A stretch of DNA of 64,000 nt from Coprococcus ammoniilyticus (lineage in GTDB: Bacteria > Bacillota > Clostridia > Lachnospirales > Lachnospiraceae): assembly GCF_025567345.1 (NCBI RefSeq), contig NZ_JAOQJS010000003.1, forward strand, positions 248,001-312,000, written 5' to 3'. The notes under the pieces are model-generated. The model ran no database searches, was not told where the DNA came from, and worked only from the letters and a program-made list of their open reading frames with translations. A program made the position numbers and the translations under genes. Shown in pieces: positions 8,799 to 15,851 of the stretch (position 1 is the stretch's first letter; the number at the start of each line of letters is the position of its first letter).

Positions 8799-10151
8799 CT
8801 ATATTGCATAACCTTTCTCTTTGATCAGATCTACCATCTGATATACATATTTGTTGCAGAGTTCATCACTCTCTGCTTCTACCATAACACGGATAAGCGG
8901 TTCTGTTCCGCTCTGGCGAAGAAGAAGTCTTCCGTCAGAACCAAGCTCCTCTGCGATCTTCTGATTTAATGCCTGCACATCCGGATCATTCATAACCGCA
9001 TCCTTACTGGATACCTTTACATTTACCAGAAGCTGCGGGAAGATCGTCAGGCTCTTGAAGCACTCTGATAATTTACATTTGCGTTCCAGAATAACTTCCA
9101 TGATCTTCAAAGACGTCAATACACCATCTCCGGTCGTTGCATATTTGGAGAAAATGATATGTCCTGACTGTTCGCCGCCGATAGAATATCCATGCTCCAT
9201 CATGGATTCAAATACATATTTGTCACCGACTGCTGTCTTATCATAGGAGATTCCCTTCTTATCCAGTGCTTTATATAAGCCAAGGTTTGACATGATCGTT
9301 GTTACGATCGTATTCTTATTCAGTTCTCCGCGTTCCTTCATATAACGTCCGCAGACATACAGGATCTTATCTCCGTCTACTAACTCGCCCTTATCATCAA
9401 CGCACAGACAACGATCTGCATCACCGTCATAAGCAAATCCTACATCCAGTCCTTTTTCTACTACAAACTTCTGCAGTCCCTCAATATGGGTAGATCCACA
9501 ATTTGTATTGATATTGGTTCCGTCCGGATCATTATTGATTACATAGGTCTTTGCTCCGAGTGCATCAAATACTGCCTTTGCAACCTGATAGGCTGCACCG
9601 TTTGCACAGTCCAGTCCAACCCGCATATTCTTAAAGGATCGGGTAGGGATCGTCATCAGGTATCCCATGTAACGGTTTCTTCCCATAGAGTAATCAACTG
9701 TGCATCCGATATTTTCTTTTGTAGCCAGTGGAATCTCCGGAATCTCTCCATCGATATAACGCTCGATTTCTTCTTCAACCGCAGCCTCTAATTTGTAACC
9801 CATGCCATTGATGACCTTGATACCATTGTCATAGTATGGATTATGGCTTGCCGAGATCATGATTCCACAGTCAAAACCATCGGTTCTGACAATATAGGAA
9901 ACACTCGGTGTCGGTGTTACATGCATCAGATATACATCTGCACCACTTGCCGTTAAGCCTGCAACCAGCGCATATTCAAACATATAACTTGAACGTCTGG
10001 TATCCTTACCGATAACCACCTTTGCCTTGCCTTCCGGATTCTTCTTGCCATAATAATAGCCAAGATAACGTCCGACCTTGAAGCTGTGCTGTACAGTAAG
10101 ATCCTTATTTGCTTCACCTCTGAATCCATCTGTTCCAAAATATTTACCCAT
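8799..10151 (-). CDS. glmM: Phosphoglucosamine mutase
   Basis: GlmM converts glucosamine-6-phosphate to glucosamine-1-phosphate on the way to UDP-GlcNAc for peptidoglycan. The 450-residue length is usual. Domain order is that of alpha-phosphohexomutases: N-terminal GTDGFRGEAN, catalytic phosphoserine loop MISASHNPYYDNGIK at about residue 97, metal loop DGDADRC near 243, sugar loop GGEQSGHII near 325, and phosphate-binding RQSGTEPLIRVM near 412. It stands between purF and a lipid kinase on the same strand. Gaps of 34 bp upstream and about 110 bp downstream leave cotranscription with the lipid kinase gene possible. Confidence 0.96.
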   Translation of the reverse strand: MGKYFGTDGFRGEANKDLTVQHSFKVGRYLGYYYGKKNPEGKAKVVIGKDTRRSSYMFEYALVAGLTASGADVYLMHVTPTPSVSYIVRTDGFDCGIMISASHNPYYDNGIKVINGMGYKLEAAVEEEIERYIDGEIPEIPLATKENIGCTVDYSMGRNRYMGYLMTIPTRSFKNMRVGLDCANGAAYQVAKAVFDALGAKTYVINNDPDGTNINTNCGSTHIEGLQKFVVEKGLDVGFAYDGDADRCLCVDDKGELVDGDKILYVCGRYMKERGELNKNTIVTTIMSNLGLYKALDKKGISYDKTAVGDKYVFESMMEHGYSIGGEQSGHIIFSKYATTGDGVLTSLKIMEVILERKCKLSECFKSLTIFPQLLVNVKVSSKDAVMNDPDVQALNQKIAEELGSDGRLLLRQSGTEPLIRVMVEAESDELCNKYVYQMVDLIKEKGYAI

Positions 10152-10185
10152 AACTGTAAACCTCTTTCTTTCAACTCAGTTTGAA

Positions 10186-11103
10186 CTACTTAACTTCTTC
10201 TTTTTCTTCTTCCGGTGATACCAGTAGAGCGATTGCCCGTCTGTGAACCGATATCTCTGATCTGGTATATTCTCCACCATATTCACCATCCAGGGTCCAT
10301 GCGATCGGCTCTTCGCTCTCGATCACAACACGATTCGTACGGAATGCCACCATATTAGTCTCATTTGTATTTCCAAGGAGCAGCGAATTGATGATTCTCT
10401 GGAGATCTGCAAGATTCTGGATCTTACGGATCAGAACCCCTTCAAACAAGCCATCGTCGAATTCAACTCCATGGCTGGTCAGACTCTTATATCCGCCAAC
10501 CGATACTGAATTCGATATCATACCGAACATGAACTCACCGGTATATGTCTGGTTATTAAATTCAATCTTCAGATTATATGTCGGAACATTTACAAGACTC
10601 TTCATACCCTGTAATACATATGCAGCATGTCCTAAAATATTCTTCATATTCTGAGGGGTTGCATAAGATGTATCCGAAAAAATGCCAAACGCCGCAACAT
10701 AGACAAAATAATTCTTATTCAGTTCTCCGACATCTACCGAAAAAGGTGCGGCCGCGACAAGCTGTTCCGCTGCCTCGATCGCTTCCTTTGGAATCTCAAG
10801 GCTTCTGGCATAATCATTTGTCGAGCCACATGGGATATATCCCAGCGGCCGATTCAGTCCACATTCCATAAATCCTGTAACCGTATTACCAAGAGTTCCG
10901 TCACCTCCGGCACATACGATCACATCGTACTTCTCTCCTTCTTCTTTTACGACACGGGCAGCATCGCCGACTCCCTGTGTCAGATAAATTCTGACTTCAT
11001 ATTCTTTCTTGCAAAAGACATCTATCACATCTATAAGACAATTCTTCAAAGTTGTTCGTCCCGCTTTGGGATTTACAATAAACAGCATCTTCTTCATATT
11101 CAT
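10186..11103 (-). CDS. Diacylglycerol/lipid kinase family protein
   Basis: This 305-residue protein of the DagK/YegS/LCB5 family phosphorylates diacylglycerol or related lipids with ATP at the membrane surface. It begins with LFIVNPKAGR, the usual first strand and glycine loop. The nucleotide-binding motif CAGGDGTLGNTV is near residue 65, followed by GYIPCGSTNDYARSL near 90. The C-terminal domain contains the family's DGLFEGVLIRK pattern. In Gram-positive bacteria such enzymes recycle diacylglycerol released by lipoteichoic acid synthesis, but the exact substrate here is not provable. It lies 34 bp upstream of glmM and about 60 bp downstream of queC, all on the minus strand. Confidence 0.88.
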   Translation of the reverse strand: MNMKKMLFIVNPKAGRTTLKNCLIDVIDVFCKKEYEVRIYLTQGVGDAARVVKEEGEKYDVIVCAGGDGTLGNTVTGFMECGLNRPLGYIPCGSTNDYARSLEIPKEAIEAAEQLVAAAPFSVDVGELNKNYFVYVAAFGIFSDTSYATPQNMKNILGHAAYVLQGMKSLVNVPTYNLKIEFNNQTYTGEFMFGMISNSVSVGGYKSLTSHGVEFDDGLFEGVLIRKIQNLADLQRIINSLLLGNTNETNMVAFRTNRVVIESEEPIAWTLDGEYGGEYTRSEISVHRRAIALLVSPEEEKEEVK

Positions 11104-11165
11104 ACCTCATTACTGTTTACAGGAACACATTTATCCGATTGCTCTGTTCCCGTCTGACTTATGCT

Positions 11166-11846
11166 TTATGCATTGTGATTCTTTTTATATTCCATGTAAA
11201 GATCATATCCCTTTTTTCTGAGCTTACAGGATGGACAATGGCCGCATCCTTCACCCGGAATACCATTATAACAGGTAAGGGTCATATCTCTAATAACATC
11301 GAGTCCGCCGAGTTCATCTGCCAGCTTCCAGGTCTCCATCTTATCGATCCACATCAATGGTGTGATGATATCGAATTCATAGTCCATCGCAAGATTCAGT
11401 GTTGTATTCAATGATTTGATGAAAATATCTCTACAGTCAGGATAGCCGGAGAAATCACTCTGGCTGACACCGGTTATAATGTCGCTGACGCCCTTCTGCT
11501 TCGCATAAATCGCTACAAATGTCAGGAATACCATATTTCTTCCATCTACAAATGTATTCGGTGTACCGACCTCCGGTGCATTCTCGTCTACTTTCATCTC
11601 ACTTCTTGTCAATGAATTTGGTGCAAGCTGATTCAACAGACTCATATCCAGAATATGATGCTCTACTCCAAATTTTTCAGCAATCTTCTTTGCACATTCT
11701 AATTCTTTTATATGCTTTTGTCCATAGTCAAATGATACTGCGTATACTTTTTTATACTTCTTAAGTGCCCATAACAGACAGGTCGTACTGTCCTGTCCAC
11801 CACTGAATACAACAACTGCTTCATCTCTGTTCTTCAAATTCTGCAT
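11166..11846 (-). CDS. queC: 7-cyano-7-deazaguanine (preQ0) synthase
   Basis: QueC converts 7-carboxy-7-deazaguanine to the nitrile preQ0 with ATP and ammonia. The 226-residue protein opens with the ATP-pyrophosphatase loop FSGGQDSTTCLLWAL at about residue 14. The C-terminal zinc site CNGIPGEGCGHCPSCKLR, at about 195-215, carries the expected cysteines. It is the last gene of a four-gene minus-strand cluster in the order queD, queE, folE, queC, and it starts 13 bp after the folE stop with GGAGG upstream. This order places all enzymes from GTP to preQ0 together. No queF, tgt or queuosine transporter lies in the window. Confidence 0.96.
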   Translation of the reverse strand: MQNLKNRDEAVVVFSGGQDSTTCLLWALKKYKKVYAVSFDYGQKHIKELECAKKIAEKFGVEHHILDMSLLNQLAPNSLTRSEMKVDENAPEVGTPNTFVDGRNMVFLTFVAIYAKQKGVSDIITGVSQSDFSGYPDCRDIFIKSLNTTLNLAMDYEFDIITPLMWIDKMETWKLADELGGLDVIRDMTLTCYNGIPGEGCGHCPSCKLRKKGYDLYMEYKKNHNA

Positions 11847-11859
11847 CTTTCATATCCTC

Positions 11860-12441
11860 CTATCGGTTCATCATCAATACTTTATTCTGTAAATTCACAT
11901 CATTCTCAAATGCACCACGGAACGTCGTTGTATAAGTCTTCGTTCCCGGCTTCTTAATGCCCCTTGCTGTCATGCAGCTATGATTTGCCTCGATCAGTAC
12001 GGCTACATCCGGTGAGCCTGCTGCCTTTCCAACCACATATGCGATATCGGATCCGATCCGCTCCTGAAGCTGCAACCGCTTCGCTACCATGTCTGCGATC
12101 CGTGCGATTTTGCTGAGTCCTAAGACCCTGCCATGTGGGATGTATGCCACTGACACCTTCATATCATACATCAGTGCCATATGATGTTCGCAGTAGCTAA
12201 ACACCTCGATATCCTTTACGAATACCATATCACTTGTATGTGCTGCATCTTCCTCTTTGAATGTCTTGCCAAACATCTCAGCAATCTCATCGTTGGTATA
12301 ATTCATTCCCTCAAATACTTCTTCATACATTCGCGCAACACGGTCCGGTGTCTCTTTTAAGCCTTCCCGGTCAGGGTCATCACCAAGTGCTACAAGGATT
12401 CCACGTATATGCTCCTTTATTGCTTCTTTATCAATTGCCAT
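11860..12441 (-). CDS. folE: GTP cyclohydrolase I
   Basis: FolE opens GTP to 7,8-dihydroneopterin triphosphate, the entry substrate for both folate and 7-deazaguanine synthesis. The 193-residue protein shows the type I motifs: FSYCEHHMALMYDMKVSVAY at about residue 81 with the zinc Cys and His, GLSKIARIADMVAKRLQLQE near 115, and the second zinc Cys in NHSCMTARGIKKPGT near 153. Its place between queE and queC argues that this copy feeds preQ0 synthesis. A separate folate copy may exist elsewhere. The intergenic gaps of 78 bp and 13 bp are consistent with an operon. Confidence 0.95.
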   Translation of the reverse strand: MAIDKEAIKEHIRGILVALGDDPDREGLKETPDRVARMYEEVFEGMNYTNDEIAEMFGKTFKEEDAAHTSDMVFVKDIEVFSYCEHHMALMYDMKVSVAYIPHGRVLGLSKIARIADMVAKRLQLQERIGSDIAYVVGKAAGSPDVAVLIEANHSCMTARGIKKPGTKTYTTTFRGAFENDVNLQNKVLMMNR

Positions 12442-12519
12442 TTCTACTCCATTCTCTTATTACTCTTAATCTATTATCCAAATAATACGTTAATATCGAT
12501 ACCTGCGGTTTCATCCGTT

Positions 12520-13188
12520 TTACACTCCGCGCATCTCCGGATCCCAGATATACTTATGAAGCTGTAACTGTAATTTTACACCATTCATTTCATTCTCGAT
12601 CATAAAATCAACGATATCCTCCGGATTGATCTTACCGTATACCGGACTGATATAGACGTTTGATTTGATATCCAATGCCCATTCATGAATAATGTCTCTT
12701 GCTGTTTCCAGATCCTTGATCGAGCCGGATACGAACTTTACCGCATCCTTCTTATCAATGTAGTTATAATTTGAAAAGCACATATTACTTTCCATTCCGC
12801 TTCCCAGAAGCTTATAATCAAGTGTAAATGCTACCCGGTCTGTCAGTGCTTTAAACTCTGCGATATCCACACTTCCGTTTGTCTCTACTTCTACCTGAAG
12901 CTCCTCATCCATCGCCAGCATCAGGAGCAGCTTATCGATATCCTTCTGGATCAATGGTTCTCCACCGGTTAATGTCACGTTTCTGACTCCGGTTCGTTTG
13001 ATATAGTCATAGATTTCTTCATCCGTCAGTTCTTCGTATGGGGCATCTGCTTCATTTGCCCATTTGGTATCACAGTAACTGCAATTCAGGTTGCAGCCTG
13101 TAAAACGAATAAATACTGCCAATTCTCCGGCTTTTACGGATTCACCGTTGATGCTGACAAATCGTTCCGCTACTTTAAATTTTGCCAT
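12520..13188 (-). CDS. queE: 7-carboxy-7-deazaguanine synthase (radical SAM)
   Basis: QueE contracts carboxytetrahydropterin to 7-carboxy-7-deazaguanine using S-adenosylmethionine and a 4Fe-4S cluster. The 222-residue protein has the N-terminal NGESVKAGELAVFIRFTGCN, then CNLNCSYCDTKWA, giving the CxxxCxxC cluster ligands at about residues 32-39. TLTGGEPLIQ near 73 is the SAM-contacting GGE motif. The position after queD and before folE supports the assignment over other short radical SAM activases. The 140-bp gap to queD contains a small hairpin but no recognisable preQ1 riboswitch. Confidence 0.94.
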   Translation of the reverse strand: MAKFKVAERFVSINGESVKAGELAVFIRFTGCNLNCSYCDTKWANEADAPYEELTDEEIYDYIKRTGVRNVTLTGGEPLIQKDIDKLLLMLAMDEELQVEVETNGSVDIAEFKALTDRVAFTLDYKLLGSGMESNMCFSNYNYIDKKDAVKFVSGSIKDLETARDIIHEWALDIKSNVYISPVYGKINPEDIVDFMIENEMNGVKLQLQLHKYIWDPEMRGV

Positions 13189-13327
13189 TTCTATTTCCTT
13201 CTTACTTTTTGTATATGGTATTCTTCGATGTCATTTATCTATTATGACATCCTTGATCTTGCCTGTTATTTATTCTAAGTCTTTTTTGACTTATATTATT
13301 TTACGCTATATAGTTTTTCTTCTGCTA

Positions 13328-13747
13328 TTATGCCATATACGTCGCTGCATTGGTCGGGGTCTCATAAACTGTGGTACGAAGCACCTGATATCCCTTATCT
13401 GCCATATATTCATAAAAATACTTTGCCAGATTCTCTGCTGTCGGACGCATCGGAAGCTCGATGATACGGAACTGTTCTTCTGCCAGTGCTTCCATCGTTT
13501 TTTCCCTCAATGTACCTTTCTCCATAATCAGGCAATGATCCATCTCTTCTGTTTTCTCTCTGAGATCCTTTTTCAGATCTCCAAAATCTACAACCATGCC
13601 TCTGGTCTGTCCGTCCTGCATCAGCTTCTCGCCGCCGACTTCAACTTCAACCGTCCAGCGGTGTCCGTGCAGATTTCTGCATTTACCCTCATAGCCCGCA
13701 AGGAAATGCGCGCTGTCAAAACTTGAATTTGTCTTTAAACTGTACAT
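13328..13747 (-). CDS. queD: 6-carboxy-5,6,7,8-tetrahydropterin synthase
   Basis: QueD turns dihydroneopterin triphosphate into 6-carboxytetrahydropterin. The 139-residue protein of the PTPS/QueD family has the zinc histidines in FDSAHFLAGYEGKCRNLHGH (residues 10-29), where Cys24 is the usual catalytic cysteine. A conserved acidic C-terminal region with TVYETPTNAATY contains the substrate-binding Glu. It is the first gene of the queD-queE-folE-queC cluster. The upstream gap is filled by a family 1 palindromic element, so its promoter must lie within or just beside that element. Confidence 0.95.
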   Translation of the reverse strand: MYSLKTNSSFDSAHFLAGYEGKCRNLHGHRWTVEVEVGGEKLMQDGQTRGMVVDFGDLKKDLREKTEEMDHCLIMEKGTLREKTMEALAEEQFRIIELPMRPTAENLAKYFYEYMADKGYQVLRTTVYETPTNAATYMA

Positions 13748-13770
13748 ATCTTCCTCTTTCTTTTATTTTC

Positions 13771-13992
13771 GAATGTTATATTACACAGTTGTCAGCTTGT
13801 ACGATGTAATAAGCATCGACATTTGTGTAGTTTCGTTATGAGACCTGCACTAGCTGCCAGCACCAAGCCCATGCTTGAACCCGTATGGGTGAGTTTGGGC
13901 GACTGCTGACAAATAGGCGTGCAGGTCGAATAGAAACGAAACAAGTCGGGCGATTACATCATACAAGCTGACAGCTGTGCAATATAACATTC
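13771..13992. repeat. Long palindromic intergenic element, family 1, copy b
   Basis: 222 bp between queD and thrC. The left arm GAATGTTATATTACACAGTT and the reverse complement of the right arm, GAATGTTATATTGCACAGCT, match, and pairing continues through GTCAGCTTGTA and GATGTAAT. Then come the conserved loop sides TTTCGTTATGA and GAATAGAAACGAAA, the stem ACCTGCAC/GTGCAGGT, and a branched tip with CAGCACCAAGCCC, a CCC-loop-GGGTGAGTT hairpin and GGGCGACTGCTGACAAATAG. The tip is nearly identical to the copy at 21555-21767, whereas the arms are unrelated in sequence to those of other copies. Confidence 0.88.
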
Positions 13993-13997
13993 CTATG

Positions 13998-14041
13998 TAA
14001 AAAACGCGCATATAGGAAAATGCCCTTCATGCGCGTTTTTT
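13998..14041 (-). terminator. Terminator between thrC and the repeat element
   Basis: AACGCGCAT and ATGCGCGTT form a GC-rich stem flanked by T runs on both strands. It lies about 90 bp past the thrC stop and probably ends thrC transcription; it could work in both directions. Confidence 0.75.
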
Positions 14042-14130
14042 CCTAGTTTTGTTTAGTGACAGGATGGTATTAATGAACTGTCAGTTATTCTGTTTCTGTA
14101 TTGCCTGTCATATCTGACCGGCATCTGTTT

Positions 14131-15618
14131 TTAGATGTTTAAGAACTTCTTTACGACGCTCTCCATTTCTTCTTTGTCACATACTGTGTCGTGAAGAACA
14201 GGAGCTGTACGGATGTCCTCGATCGCCTGTGGAACCTTTACGCCGGATAACTTGCAGAGCTCATCGACTAATTCAAAGTCGCTCTTTGCTGCATAAGCCT
14301 CATCGATAGATTCCATAACACTTCTTGTAAACTTATATGGGCTTGCTGTAGAAGCGATAACCGTAGGAGTCTTATCTCCTGTTTCATTTACATACTTGTC
14401 ATATACGGTCGCTGCTACTGCTGTATGTGTATCCATGATATAAGAATCCGATTCATATACTTTCTTGATCGTTGCCGAGGTTTCTGCTTCTGTTGCATAA
14501 CCGCCCGCAAATTCAGCAAGCTTTGCTTTCATCTCATCTGTGATCGTATATACACCTTCTGTGCTTAACTGCTTCATCAGTGCTGCATTCTTCTCTGCAT
14601 CATTTCCTGCGATCTTGTAGATCAGTCTCTCTAAGTTGCTTGAGATCAGGATATCCATAGATGGTGATGTTGTTAAGATAAATTCACGATTTCTGTCATA
14701 AGTACCTGTTGTAAAGAAATCATATAATACCTTATTGTCATTTGATGCACATACGAACTTCGCGATCGGAAGTCCCATTTCTTTTGCATAATATGCTGCA
14801 AGGATATTTCCAAAGTTTCCGGTTGGTACAACAACATTGATCTTGTCGCCAGCCTGGATCGTACCGTCCTTAACCAGTCTTGTATATGCATATACATAAT
14901 AAACCATCTGCGGAACCAGACGTCCGATATTGATTGAATTGGCGGATGAGAACTGATATCCTTTCTCGTCCATGTATGAAGCAAGTTTCTCATCTGAGAA
15001 CATCTTCTTAACACCTGTCTGTGCGTCATCGAAGTTGCCTGTAATTCCTACGACAAATGTATTTTCACCCTTCTGGGTTACCATCTGCTTCTCCTGGATC
15101 GGGCTTACACCATGCTTTGGATAGAATACGATGATCTTTGTTCCCGGTACATCTGCAAATCCTGCAAGTGCTGCCTTTCCTGTATCACCGGAAGTAGCTG
15201 TCAAAATAACGATCTCGTTCTTTACATGATTCTTCTTTGCAGATGTTGTAAGCAGATAAGGAAGAATGGATAATGCCATATCCTTAAATGCAATCGTTGA
15301 ACCGTGGAATAATTCCAGATAATATGCACCTGCTTTATGTACGAGTGGTGCGATCTCCGGTGTATCAAATTTCTTGTCATATGCTGAATTGATACAATGC
15401 TTTAACTCTTCTTCTGTAAAATCCGTAAACATCAGCTTCATTACTTCATAAGCAACCTGCTGATAGTTCATCTGCGCCAGATCTGTAAGGCTGACATCAA
15501 GAGCAGGAATACTGTCAGGAACAAATAACCCTCCTTCATTTGCAAGACCTTTTAAGATTGCTTCTGATGCGGTTGCTGTTTCATTTGCATTTCTTGTACT
15601 TCTGTATATCAATTCCAT
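14131..15618 (-). CDS. thrC: Threonine synthase
   Basis: ThrC converts O-phosphohomoserine to threonine with pyridoxal phosphate. The 495-residue protein is of the longer class, with the N-terminal block STRNANETATASEAILKGL-ANEGGLFVPD. The PLP-lysine motif is STIAFKDMALSILPYL at about residue 110, followed by TATSGDTGKAALAGFADVPG near 140, the phosphate-binding loop region. VPTGNFGNILAAYYAKEMG near 263 is the conserved glycine-rich site. The gene is single, with its own sigma-A promoter and terminator. I looked for a T-box in the roughly 100-nt leader and saw none. Confidence 0.96.
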   Translation of the reverse strand: MELIYRSTRNANETATASEAILKGLANEGGLFVPDSIPALDVSLTDLAQMNYQQVAYEVMKLMFTDFTEEELKHCINSAYDKKFDTPEIAPLVHKAGAYYLELFHGSTIAFKDMALSILPYLLTTSAKKNHVKNEIVILTATSGDTGKAALAGFADVPGTKIIVFYPKHGVSPIQEKQMVTQKGENTFVVGITGNFDDAQTGVKKMFSDEKLASYMDEKGYQFSSANSINIGRLVPQMVYYVYAYTRLVKDGTIQAGDKINVVVPTGNFGNILAAYYAKEMGLPIAKFVCASNDNKVLYDFFTTGTYDRNREFILTTSPSMDILISSNLERLIYKIAGNDAEKNAALMKQLSTEGVYTITDEMKAKLAEFAGGYATEAETSATIKKVYESDSYIMDTHTAVAATVYDKYVNETGDKTPTVIASTASPYKFTRSVMESIDEAYAAKSDFELVDELCKLSGVKVPQAIEDIRTAPVLHDTVCDKEEMESVVKKFLNI

Positions 15619-15720
15619 ATGGCACTCTCCTTCTGTTTTATTTACTCTTTTGACTTATGCAGGCTTTCCTTTTCTGATGCTTTCATCCAGATATACTGAA
15701 ATCAACCTGCAAGCGTCCAC

Positions 15721-15749
15721 ATTATAGCATACCCATTTTCAAAACACAA
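15721..15749 (-). promoter_or_regulatory. Predicted thrC promoter
   Basis: On the minus strand TTGTGT (15744-15749) and a perfect TATAAT (15721-15726) are 17 bp apart, with a TGC just before the -10. The -35 box touches the end of the GH9 terminator hairpin. Confidence 0.65.
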
Positions 15750-15815
15750 GATGGCGGAAGCATCTCTCAAATCTGTTTTTTATATTTTATAGAATTGATC
15801 GATCTTCCGCCATCT
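15749..15815 (-). terminator. Terminator after the GH9 gene
   Basis: AGATGGCGGAAG pairs perfectly with CTTCCGCCATCT over 12 bp around a loop of about 43 nt. It follows the GH9 stop by about 35 bp, and a T-rich TGTGTTTTG follows on the minus strand. Confidence 0.65.
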
Positions 15816-15851
15816 GTATTGTCTTCTTCCATCTGTTACAAATGGAATAAA

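Noticed and set aside
13190..13327. Possible preQ1 riboswitch between queD and queE
   Set aside because: A hairpin GATGTCAT/ATGACATC exists but the preQ1 aptamer consensus is missing, and it is not positioned at the head of the operon.
15619..15720. T-box or threonine attenuator before thrC
   Set aside because: The leader is about 100 nt, with no T-box consensus, no run of Thr codons and no terminator.
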